From: Isosphaeraceae bacterium
GTDB lineage: Bacteria > Planctomycetota > Planctomycetia > Isosphaerales > Isosphaeraceae
NCBI GenBank assembly: GCA_025356475.1
Contig: JANXSX010000006.1
Coordinates: 1 to 35,745 of the forward strand
Direction: 5' to 3'
DNA length: 35,745 bases
Numbering within the stretch: the first letter of the stretch is position 1; the number at the start of each line of letters is the position of its first letter. Below the pieces are notes generated by a model. The model was not told the DNA's origin. It saw only the letters and a list, made by a program, of their open reading frames with translations, and did not search any database. Position numbers and translations under genes: made by a program. Of the stretch, positions 17,801-25,048 are shown in pieces.

Positions 17801-18366
17801 GCGGCATCGAGCGTAAAAGTTCCCCCACCCAGGCCTAGGTCTAGGGCGATCAGGTGGGCGGGAAGCCCAGCGGGCAAGGCATTCCAGGGCTCGAATGGAG
17901 CTTGCGAATGAGGTGTTAACCCCAGCTTCGCCTCGAAGGCACCACCGAGAACCGACCGGGCGATTGCGGAGGCCGTCTCGGTTGGCAAGATCAAATGACC
18001 GATGATCACACCTACACGCGTGCAATCGATGTTGGACGTCTGGGCGGACTCCCAAGCCTGGCGGGCAGCGTGCATTCCCAGGAGATATGCAGGGTCGAGT
18101 CGCTTGAGCAGATCTGGATCGACATGATGTCGGTTGGGGTCGATCTGAAAATTGGTGACGAATCCCCCTCGGGTCGCATAAACCTTGTCGGGTTGACCGA
18201 TACGTGGGTCGAAGGCGGATTCGGGCGTGAGACTCCAGCGGCCCTCGGGGACCTGGGTCGTGGAATCGATACCGGCTGCGATGTTTGACCAGAATTGATC
18301 AAGGTCTCGCGCTCCCGGGAAAATCCCACCGAGCCCGACGATCGCTACGCGTTCGGTCGATGCCAT
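11812..18366 (-). CDS. pfaC: PfaC-type PUFA synthase subunit, KS-CLF-AT-DH-DH
   Basis: A 2184-aa multidomain subunit of a PUFA synthase. The KS (about 5-445) has Cys190 in DAACASS, His324 in ECHATGTP and His362 in KSNIGHA. The second KS-like domain (about 455-760) is a chain-length factor: the active Cys is replaced by Glu656 in SADETSG. The AT (about 940-1240) has Ser1034 in GYSLGE and ends with HFVEIGPG. A Pro-rich linker leads to four hot-dog repeats (about 1445-2180), two FabA-like dehydratase/isomerase pairs, with catalytic His in CHFVDDRVMPG and AHFHQDPVVPG. The embedded AT makes this resemble myxobacterial Pfa3 more than marine PfaC, but the C-terminal glycerophosphate acyltransferase of Pfa3 is absent. 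ATG at 18366 preferred; an in-frame TTG at 18426 would overlap pfaA. Confidence 0.92.
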   Translation of the reverse strand: MASTERVAIVGLGGIFPGARDLDQFWSNIAAGIDSTTQVPEGRWSLTPESAFDPRIGQPDKVYATRGGFVTNFQIDPNRHHVDPDLLKRLDPAYLLGMHAARQAWESAQTSNIDCTRVGVIIGHLILPTETASAIARSVLGGAFEAKLGLTPHSQAPFEPWNALPAGLPAHLIALDLGLGGGTFTLDAACASSLYALKLAADELLSGRADAMITGGLSRPDPLYTQMGFSQLRALSPRGKASPLSADADGLVVGEGAGMFILKRLSDAVRDHDTIHGVIAGISLSNDVQGNLLAPSSEGQLRAMRAAYNQTNWRPNEIDLIECHATGTPVGDAVELASLHALWDEETSKRCVLGSVKSNIGHALTAANAAGLLKVLLAIRHHTFPPTANFLKPAQALAEAGTPFRVLTKAESWPQPEDGSPRKAAISGFGFGGINAHAIIEEYLPALSSETLPNRTHCQIAIVGLGAHLGADATRDEVRARLLSGQTRDADDRGSRWWGVDPSTFGATSTHPLGSPLLEVDLPAGQFRIPPKELETMLPQQALMLETASAAIEQAGWTGSEPRLRTGVFVGIGLDLNSTNFHVRWSLGDSVTDWNLKLNLGLDPAQVAEWADEIREATGPALTADRTMGALGGIVASRLAREFRIGGPSFTVSADETSGLKALKIASQMLAQGEIDDAIVGAVDLANDPRLTLARAKLGLPIAGADASVTLVLKRLVDAQNDDNHILAVIEAVDDNTSALACDLSQDQSLSFAPVDDLVGYGGAASGLLALSRAVLALDSCLLPPGVGGTLDTQFWLHNRSEGPRRAHVDIHGLDENAMRVRLSESPVRAKLEINGPPALGEPPASLLVIEADDEQGIQQGLDQLETLVGLDREISIVQLAARWDLLHPRRPDARLAVSIVAEVAVPMDRRLAEARKRLRDPGGHRDRTSERVFFNPTPIGPAEVAFVFPGSGAGFAGMGRALSAHWPEVLLQQEQSNLHLKSQLAPGTWWNCDLPTSFPDHRAAILGQVAFGTFVSDLVRILGVEPNAAIGYSLGETAALFALQAWTERDVMLQRLDASSLFATDLAGPCNAARRFWKLGLDEPVDWVAGIVPASSLSVDRALSGIERAYRLIVNSAEETVIGGQRPAIQHILTRLGVAFIPLSIVSTVHCPIVGEVAHEYRDLHLLNTTPPKNVRFYGGFSENSFELTRESAAESIVNHALHGFDFSRVIEQAYLDGVRHFVEIGPGTSCSRIISTILSGRPHLAASATPAEGEPVAGLLSLLGRLISERVHVDISKLSSPSAIIPTTTAARMVRIPVGGDPFVIPPIPVARQTISTRVEAPVVPRPVAQRDPTPLPLPSPPSKTPMPALDRISTQWMSTSTAVGDAHQAYLKLSADFSTSMSDQISYQMKLIEALAGVAIGQVEPTAVVRPQLQLDRLACLEFAVGSIAKVLGPEFALIDTYPTRVRLPDEPLMLVDRIMRIEGEARSMTSGRVVTEHDIDENRWYLDNGRIPTCIAVESGQADLFLSGYLGIDFLTKGLAVYRLLDAVVTFHRSLPGPGDTIHYDIHIDHFFQQGDAHLFRFRFEGTVNGEPLLTMSDGCAGFFTETALAAGQGIVTPAVAREGSKVRPAERETFVPMRIEALNNAQIAALREGNLVAAFGHSFANLQIVHPMRLPGGLMTLVDRVTRIEPDGGKFGLGFIRAEADIDPSAWFMTCHFVDDRVMPGTLMYECCLHTLRIFLTRMGWVGESSEAVCEPVPGVASRLKCRGQVIESTRVVTYEVTIKEIGYRPEPYVICDALMLADGKPIVEISEMSLRMTGLTRERIRQLWADQPNLASKPLFDTDRITAFAIGNPSDAFGDPYKIFDHDRIIARLPGPPYQFLDRITKIDCAPWKMVTGGVIEAEYDVPPDAWYFTADRQPRMTFGILLEVALQPCGWLAAYLGSALNSEIDLSFRNLGGSATQFRLIDSQSGTLTTRIKITKVSHSAGMIIQNYDFQVRDRVGVVYEGDTYFGFFSKAALSDQVGLRDVNFARPTEGELSLAKSFEFPTRFPFPDDTLRMLDRVDAYLPDGGPAGFGYLRATKRVDPSAWFFKAHFHQDPVVPGSLGLESLQQALKVIASDRWGDSPSSVFESVGLGDLHRWVYRGQVLPTSQWMTTEAVITAIDDERKIIKADGILSVDGRQVYQMIDFTLRLDAETR

Positions 18367-18412
18367 CCTGAGTCTCGTGCGGGGATTGTTGCGACCACGA
18401 ACCGTGCTGGTC

Positions 18413-21400
18413 TCAGTGGGCGTCAAACTGGGCAGTGCGGTTGCGGCGGAATGCCTGGTTCAGCGATTGATCAATCACGCATTGATAATCATCGATTCGT
18501 GCGATCAATGCACCTGTCGTCGTGTTGAGGAATTCAATGTCGGCCACGGCTCGATGAGCCCCCGACTCGGTGACACGGGCGACGATGCGAACGCCATCGG
18601 TGGGGAAGCTCCGCTCGAATTGCCGGTACCGACCGATGATCGTGGGAAGTGAGCCTGCCCCGAAGCGTTCCACGCTCCAGAGGATAAGCAACTGGAAGGC
18701 TCCGTCGATCACCAGGGGGTCGGTCAACCAGCTCTGACGTAAGGGTTTGTCGATCCAGGTCGAAGGTGCAGGGGCCGACGAAACCCTGGCGACGATACCA
18801 TTCTCGCCACATCCCTCGATCGCTCGGATGCACTGGAGGGCAGGGCCATGAAACAACACGTCGCGGTAGACTTCACGAGGGCTGAGGGCATAAGTCGGCA
18901 AGGTCAGATCGTCGAGAGCAGGAACTTCGGACGGGTAAGCATCCGTCAACACAACTTCTGCCCGAGCATGCAGCACGTCTCGCCCGTCTGCAAGTTTCCC
19001 GCGAAGTTCGACCGGAACGACGGAGACATCGTCTTTGCGGATCGCCTTGCCAGCGACCACACGGACCGTCTCGGCAGCCCCTTCGCGAACAATCACACCT
19101 TTCAGTAGCTTTAACTCATCAATACCAACGCATACCAACCCAGGATGCTTATGGAGCGCTCCTTGAGCGAGCCATTCGAGGATCAGGGCGAGCGGAAGCA
19201 CGGGGCGACCGTCGATCACATGCGAATGCAATACAGGCATCGTTACGAGATCAAGCGTCCGTTCGAATACGGTCGAATAACTCGTAGTGATATGACCATT
19301 CGTTGGGGCTGATTTGGGACCAGGCTCGGCAGGCTGTGTCGGCTCAAGGATTTTCGCAGTGGGGACGATCGAGCCAGCGCCGAGGACAACGACCTCGACT
19401 GCGGCGTTGGGTATCTCGTGGAGTGACTCGACAAGGAACCGTGCGCCCGAGGAGAGGGGGATGAGTTGGATCCCTTCGGCCAGGAAGTGAGGCTTGAGTG
19501 CGACGGTCACCATCCCACCGTTCCAGGGGCCCCAGTTGGCCGCAAGGACCCGGCAGTTTGGCCGACGCCTGGCCTCGGCTTGGGCCAGCTTATTCATCAC
19601 TTCGTTTGCGGCGGAATACGCCACCTGGCCCGTACGACCGAATCGCGCGGTCGACGATGAGAAAACAACGAACGCTTTCAAGTCATCATCTTGAGTTGCG
19701 CTCACAAGTGCCCGGAGTCCGTGTACCTTTGTTTCATAGACCTTGAGGAATTGTTCATCCGTTTGATCAACGATCGATCGATCTGCGAGCACCCCAGCGC
19801 CATGAACGAGCCCACGGATCGGCCCGAACTCAGCGCGAATCTGGCTGAGAACATTGGCGACCGCATTGGAGTCACGGACGTCGACCGATCGGTAGATTGC
19901 CTTCGCACCGAGAGCCTCAATGGCGTGGAGTGTGGTCACAACCTCGCGATCGGCAGCAATTCGCCGGAATTCGTCCCCGACCGCTTGAAGCGTCGTATGC
20001 CCGTTACCTCGACTGATCAACTCGCGTTTGATCTCCGATTCCTTGCTGAGTTGGGTCAGCCAAACGGGCTCTTTTTGAGGCAAGGAACTCCGACCGAGCA
20101 GGACCAACGTCGGCTGGAACGCTTGAGCAAGGGCGATCGCCACAGCGGCCGTCACCCCTCTCGCACCGCCACTCACGACCATCACGTCCCCACGTTTGAT
20201 ACTGGACGAGCCGAGTTCGCGAACCTGCGGCCTTAACTCGATCCCAAAAAGACCAGATTGGCGAATTCCCACCTCGACCGGGCCAGTTGAGCCAAGGATC
20301 GCAAGGATCAGGTCCGCAGCTCGAGATGGCTCGATATTGATATCAAGATCAATCACCTTACTCGTCACTTCGGGCCACTCACAGGCGGCCGTCTTAGCAA
20401 GCCCTGCGAAGCCTCCCGAGAGAGGGTCAGTGAGAGTGGTGGCGGATCCCCCGAAGCCAAACCCACCGTCGAGATGTTCGACCAGAGCGAGAATCCCTTG
20501 AGCCTTGCGCAGACCAGGGGCGGCGGCACGTACAAAGCGAAACGCATCGAGAATCGAGTGGTCCTGAGTGCCACCCGATGGCGGAAGGATCAAGAGGCCG
20601 GCCAAATGCTCGGGACAGTGAAGTTCGCCGCTATCCTTGAGATTGAACTGTCTGAGATGAACACTAGAGGATTCTAGATTCGAGGACAGGTTCGATGCCA
20701 ATAAGGATTCGTCACCGATCAGCCAGAACTCACCGCTCTTGAGCTTGTCGGCGAGTCGTTGGTTCAGGACCAACGGCGACAGTGTTGGTACAAGGCTCAA
20801 GACATCGGCTTCGACCTGTTCGGGCTGGACGACGGGGGTCGTGGACGGGACCGGCGGAGCGGTTTCCGTCGTTCCCCCGTTCAGAAAGTCTGCGATCTGG
20901 CCCAAGGTTCGGATCGTGCCGAGATGCTCTGGACCTAGCACAGGGGCGTGGGGCAGGCGTTCTTGAACCGCTGCGAGGATCTCGACGCGCTTGATCGAAT
21001 CGATCCCGAGATCAGCGTCGAGCTGCATTGTCGGTTCGAGAACTTCGATCGGATACCCCGTCTTGTCGGCAACCACTTCCATCAACACAGAGGTGATCGA
21101 GTCATTTGGAGGGGATTGAGAGGCGACAGCAACAGGCGGGAGATCAGCCCCCAAGAACTCCGCAATCTGGCCGAGGGTTCGGATCGTACCCAGGTGCTCA
21201 GGCCCGAGGAGAGGCGCCTTGGGCAGCCGTTCTTGGACCGCAGCCAGGATTTCAACCCGTTTGATGGAGTCGATACCAAGGTCGGCGTCGAGCTGCATTG
21301 AGGGTTCGAGAACATCGACCGGGTAGCCGGTCTTATCGGCAACCACTTCCATCAAGATACGTCGGACGTGGTCATGATCGGTCGCGACCGGCTGTCCAGC

Positions 21401-24400
21401 GGGATGTTGAGTTGAGCCCGCGCTCAGGAACTCGGCAATCTGACCAAGCGTCCGGATCGTGCCGAGGTGCTCGGGTCCAAGAAGCGGAGCGTTTGGCAAT
21501 TTCTCCTGGACAGCCGCGAGGATCTCGACCCGTTTGATGGAGTCGATGCCAAGATCGGCGTCGAGCTGCATCGAGAGTTCGAGAACCTCACTGGGATATC
21601 CGGTCTTATCGGCAACAACAGATCTCAACACTTCTTCAACTTGTGAGATGCTTACGTCAGTAAGTGCCGGTGCCGGTGCCGGTGCCGGCAGTTGACGTTG
21701 GGGAGCGATCGGGGTCGGTCGGGGGATGACCGGGGCGGGCGTCCTGGCCACGACCGGTTCTGGGTGAGCGACTGGCTGTACGTATGCAGGTCGGGTTTCG
21801 ATCGCAGCGGGCAGGGTTGGCATCGAAATGCCAAGTCCGAGACTTGAGAGTGTTAGCGTCTGTTGATGTTGGAGCAGCGATTGGAAACTGCGCTGGGCAA
21901 TATCTTGCCCTTCGAGGAACTGACGATGGAGCGACGCCGTTTGCTCAGCGACTTTTTGAAGAGCGACGAGGTTCTCTTGCGCGGTCCTGAGTGCATCGGC
22001 GACGAAGCTAGACGAGGCCGGCGCGACCCGGGGTGGCGACGACGGCGGAATCGCAACCGGGGTGGTGGATGGGCTTGTCACGACTCGGGGCGGAGGCTGA
22101 GGGGCAGTCATGGTGGGGCCGGCGACAGGGGGGCGAGGCGTAAAGGGCTGAGGCGCGGGGGTCGGATGAGCCCCCGAGACCGGCACGGTGAGGGAAGGCT
22201 TGCGGGCTGGAGCGGGCGTGGAGGCGAAGGGGTGATCCCAGGCGGTGAGTCGCACCGAATGCCCAAGGGCGGAGAGGTGACCGAGAGTCCGCGCGAGATC
22301 AACTAGGCCAGGGCGGGTCCCTCGTGAGGCGTCCAGGGCAAGGGCGGTGTGCTCTTGGCCTGCCAGAATCGCACTCACCATCCCCGTCAATTTGCTATCG
22401 GGACCGACTTCCAGGAAGGTTGTCGAGCCGGCGAGCGACATCGCCTCAACCTGGCGGACGAACTCGACAGGCGAAGCAAGTTGGTTCGCAAACAAGTGCT
22501 TCGTATCCGCACTTGAATCAGGATATGTTGTGGCAGTTGTGTTGGAGTAAACAGGAATTCGCCCATGGGCCATGTCCACATGAGCAAGTTCCTGCAAGAG
22601 TGGCCCCGCAGCGTCCGCCACAAGTTCGCTGTGAAATGCAGCCGACACCGCAAGCTTGCGAGTCTTCATGCCCAACTGTTGCAGGACCTGGTCCGCTCGT
22701 TCGATTGCTGACTTCACGCCAGACAAGACAACCTGAGCAGGTGTGTTCACATTCGCGAGGGTGACATCCAATTGGTGCGATGCGATCGCAGCCTTGACCT
22801 CGGCGATCGGTGCGAGCACGGCGAGCATCGCGCCTCGATCGCCCGACTGTTCCGCCATGAGCCGACCTCGGACCCTCGCAACTCGATGAAACTCAGGAGG
22901 AGTGAGTCGACCGGCGGCACACAGGGCGGTCAGTTCACCAAAACTATGGCCACCGACCATGACGGGCACGACGCCAAACGAGTGGAGAACTCCGAGCATG
23001 CTCAGGCTGACCGCCCCGAGTGCCGGCTGAGTTGCGTCCGTGGCACGGAGCGCGAGTTCTTGATCAGCCTTAGCCTCGGCGGTGTATGCCGAGGTAGGAT
23101 AGATCAAGTTGTTCAGGGATATGGAGTGGATCGGCCCCAACGCATTGGCATCAGTGACCGACTGCATCGCTTGAGGGAAGAAACAGGTGAGGTCACGTCC
23201 CATCCCTACATATTGCGATCCCTGTCCAGGGAAGAGGAATGCCAATTGGCCGCGAGCTGGGCCGCACCCGTAATAGATCCCATCAGGGTGGCTTGCAAAC
23301 GGCTTGCCCTTGGTGGAGTCGATCAATGTGATCGCACGCTCAACCAGTTTCGCAATGTCGGAGACCCCCCGATCGACAACCAGGATGAGACGCTCGGCGT
23401 CCTCAACCCGAAAGCTTGCCCGAGATTCGGCGGCAACTCGGCGGAACTCCGACTCTTTGAGAGCCGTCGTGAGAGGCTTGAGCTTGAGCTTGAGCTTTAA
23501 TCCCTGCGAATTTGAGGCGGAGAAGGCCAGGATCTGGGTTGCGCCGTCCCAGGGCGCTTCGGGGAGCGTCGCATCGACTTCTTCCAGAACACAGTGGAAA
23601 TTACTGCCCCCAAATCCAAAAGCGCTCACTGCTGCCCGACGCGGATGGTCAGCGCTGGGCATCCAAGGGCGACTCTCGACGTTCACATAAAACGGAGAGC
23701 TCGGCTCGGCAAGGATCTCGGTTGGGGTCGTGATTTTTGCAGTCGGTGGGATCACTTTATAATGGAGTGCCAATGCCGCTTTGATCAGCCCGGCGACTCC
23801 GGCGGCGGCCTTGGTGTGGCCGATTTGCGACTTGACCGAGCCGACCGCACACCACTTGTCCGACCGACCGGTCGAGCGGTAGACCTGATCGAGCGCCTTG
23901 AGTTCGGTGGCGTCCCCGACTTTGGTCCCGGTCCCGTGGGCTTCGACCATTTCGATCGTGGCCGGCGAGACATCGGCAATTGCATAGGCTTGCCGGAGCG
24001 CTTTGGCCTGACCAGCGGCCACCGGGGCGTAAACGGCTTGTCCTTTGCCGTCGCTGGAGGAGCCAACTCCTTTGATGACCGCGTAAATTTTGTCGCCGTC
24101 ACGACGGGCGTCATCGAGCCGCTTGAGGGCCAGAATTCCCAGGCCTTCCCCGAGGATCGTGCCATCACCACTTGCGTCAAAGGGACGCGCATCACCTGTG
24201 GGTGAAAGTGCAGGTGTTTTACTGAAGCACATGTACATGAAAATGTCGTTAAACGTATCTAGCCCACCGGTCAGCACCATATCGGAGCGACCGGTGGCGA
24301 GTTCGAGGAGGGCCAGGTGGAGGGCTCCTAGCGAGCTGGCGCAGGCGGCGTCGATCACGCAGTTGGTGCCGCCCAGGTCCAATCGGTTGGCGATGCGTCC

Positions 24401-24973
24401 AGCGGCGACGTTGCCGAGTAGACCCGGGAACGAATTCTCCTGCCAACCGACATAGCTATTAGCAATCCGATCGACAACTTCGTCGGCAATTGGGCCAGTG
24501 ATCCCCGACGCGGTGAGAGCCCGCCTCCAGATGGGATGGCCCAGTCGAGCCCCCAGCGGGATCACCAATTCCAGGGTTCCCGTCACACCCAAGATGACGC
24601 TGACCCGGTCCCGATCGAACTCGCGCGAACCACCGTAGCCCGCGTCATCGAGCGCGGCCTTGGCGACCATTAGGCCGAGCAGTTGAGTTGTGTCGGTGGC
24701 ATCGATATTTGCAGGGGCGATGCCGTAATCAAGCGCTGGGAAATCGACGGGGCTGAGGAAGCCCCCCCGGCGTGCATATGTATGGTCGGGGCTCTTGGGA
24801 TCGGCGTCGTAATAGTCTTCGACCCGCCAGTGGGTTGCCGGAACCTCGGTTATCGCATCAACACCATTGCGGATGTTGGACCAGTACGTGGCGAGATCGC
24901 CCGCCTTGGGGAACAGGCAGCCAATGCCGATGATCGCTACCGGTACCGAGGGGGTCTTATCGGCCGAATTCAA
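18413..24973 (-). CDS. pfaA: PfaA-type PUFA synthase subunit, KS-AT-ACP3-KR-DH
   Basis: A 2186-aa iterative synthase subunit. The KS (about 8-465) has Cys211 in DAACASS, His346 in EAHGTGT and His386 in KSQIGHTK. The malonyl AT (about 575-880) starts at FPGQGSQ and has Ser677 in GGHSFGE. A Pro/Ala-rich linker (about 930-1105) leads to three tandem ACPs, each with LGIDSIKR; the phosphopantetheine serines are Ser1145, Ser1236 and Ser1326. The KR (about 1590-1850) has VVSGGARG and a catalytic Tyr near 1786 in AYSAANE. A polyketide-type DH with HVIDGRPVLP (about 1917) ends the protein. This is the standard PfaA order with fewer ACPs than the five or six of marine gammaproteobacteria. The start is TTG at 24973 with aaggaa upstream; no ATG fits. 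Confidence 0.95.
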   Translation of the reverse strand: MNSADKTPSVPVAIIGIGCLFPKAGDLATYWSNIRNGVDAITEVPATHWRVEDYYDADPKSPDHTYARRGGFLSPVDFPALDYGIAPANIDATDTTQLLGLMVAKAALDDAGYGGSREFDRDRVSVILGVTGTLELVIPLGARLGHPIWRRALTASGITGPIADEVVDRIANSYVGWQENSFPGLLGNVAAGRIANRLDLGGTNCVIDAACASSLGALHLALLELATGRSDMVLTGGLDTFNDIFMYMCFSKTPALSPTGDARPFDASGDGTILGEGLGILALKRLDDARRDGDKIYAVIKGVGSSSDGKGQAVYAPVAAGQAKALRQAYAIADVSPATIEMVEAHGTGTKVGDATELKALDQVYRSTGRSDKWCAVGSVKSQIGHTKAAAGVAGLIKAALALHYKVIPPTAKITTPTEILAEPSSPFYVNVESRPWMPSADHPRRAAVSAFGFGGSNFHCVLEEVDATLPEAPWDGATQILAFSASNSQGLKLKLKLKPLTTALKESEFRRVAAESRASFRVEDAERLILVVDRGVSDIAKLVERAITLIDSTKGKPFASHPDGIYYGCGPARGQLAFLFPGQGSQYVGMGRDLTCFFPQAMQSVTDANALGPIHSISLNNLIYPTSAYTAEAKADQELALRATDATQPALGAVSLSMLGVLHSFGVVPVMVGGHSFGELTALCAAGRLTPPEFHRVARVRGRLMAEQSGDRGAMLAVLAPIAEVKAAIASHQLDVTLANVNTPAQVVLSGVKSAIERADQVLQQLGMKTRKLAVSAAFHSELVADAAGPLLQELAHVDMAHGRIPVYSNTTATTYPDSSADTKHLFANQLASPVEFVRQVEAMSLAGSTTFLEVGPDSKLTGMVSAILAGQEHTALALDASRGTRPGLVDLARTLGHLSALGHSVRLTAWDHPFASTPAPARKPSLTVPVSGAHPTPAPQPFTPRPPVAGPTMTAPQPPPRVVTSPSTTPVAIPPSSPPRVAPASSSFVADALRTAQENLVALQKVAEQTASLHRQFLEGQDIAQRSFQSLLQHQQTLTLSSLGLGISMPTLPAAIETRPAYVQPVAHPEPVVARTPAPVIPRPTPIAPQRQLPAPAPAPALTDVSISQVEEVLRSVVADKTGYPSEVLELSMQLDADLGIDSIKRVEILAAVQEKLPNAPLLGPEHLGTIRTLGQIAEFLSAGSTQHPAGQPVATDHDHVRRILMEVVADKTGYPVDVLEPSMQLDADLGIDSIKRVEILAAVQERLPKAPLLGPEHLGTIRTLGQIAEFLGADLPPVAVASQSPPNDSITSVLMEVVADKTGYPIEVLEPTMQLDADLGIDSIKRVEILAAVQERLPHAPVLGPEHLGTIRTLGQIADFLNGGTTETAPPVPSTTPVVQPEQVEADVLSLVPTLSPLVLNQRLADKLKSGEFWLIGDESLLASNLSSNLESSSVHLRQFNLKDSGELHCPEHLAGLLILPPSGGTQDHSILDAFRFVRAAAPGLRKAQGILALVEHLDGGFGFGGSATTLTDPLSGGFAGLAKTAACEWPEVTSKVIDLDINIEPSRAADLILAILGSTGPVEVGIRQSGLFGIELRPQVRELGSSSIKRGDVMVVSGGARGVTAAVAIALAQAFQPTLVLLGRSSLPQKEPVWLTQLSKESEIKRELISRGNGHTTLQAVGDEFRRIAADREVVTTLHAIEALGAKAIYRSVDVRDSNAVANVLSQIRAEFGPIRGLVHGAGVLADRSIVDQTDEQFLKVYETKVHGLRALVSATQDDDLKAFVVFSSSTARFGRTGQVAYSAANEVMNKLAQAEARRRPNCRVLAANWGPWNGGMVTVALKPHFLAEGIQLIPLSSGARFLVESLHEIPNAAVEVVVLGAGSIVPTAKILEPTQPAEPGPKSAPTNGHITTSYSTVFERTLDLVTMPVLHSHVIDGRPVLPLALILEWLAQGALHKHPGLVCVGIDELKLLKGVIVREGAAETVRVVAGKAIRKDDVSVVPVELRGKLADGRDVLHARAEVVLTDAYPSEVPALDDLTLPTYALSPREVYRDVLFHGPALQCIRAIEGCGENGIVARVSSAPAPSTWIDKPLRQSWLTDPLVIDGAFQLLILWSVERFGAGSLPTIIGRYRQFERSFPTDGVRIVARVTESGAHRAVADIEFLNTTTGALIARIDDYQCVIDQSLNQAFRRNRTAQFDAH
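20867..21646 (-). repeat. Three tandem acyl carrier protein repeats within pfaA
   Basis: Three units of about 270 bases (approximately 21646-21410, 21373-21137 and 21103-20867) encode near-identical ACP domains with serines 91 and 90 residues apart. Strings such as gtcggcgtcgagctgcat recur almost unchanged in more than one unit. This indicates recent duplication or continuing gene conversion. The linkers between units are short and more variable. Confidence 0.9.
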
Positions 24974-24988
24974 GGGACTGATTCCTTC

Positions 24989-25001
24989 GGTTCGTCGAAC
25001 C
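24989..25001 (-). promoter_or_regulatory. Small hairpin just ahead of the pfaA ribosome-binding site
   Basis: ggttcg and cgaacc form a 6-bp inverted repeat around a single base in the 75-base pfaD-pfaA gap, a few bases before the aaggaa site and the TTG start. It may modulate pfaA translation; it may also be chance. Confidence 0.25.
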
Positions 25002-25048
25002 AGACGGCGGGCTAGGAGATCGGCAACGTCGGTTGGAGGGTGATTTAA

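Noticed and set aside
20867-21646. Regularly spaced repeats that might suggest a CRISPR array.
   Set aside because: Period is about 270 bases and the repeats are coding ACP domains; no CRISPR array or cas gene was found in the window.
23465-23500. Short tandem repeat (gcttga units) in pfaA, coding for KLKLKLK, as a possible frameshift site.
   Set aside because: It repeats in multiples of six bases, stays in frame, and lies in the linker between KS and AT.
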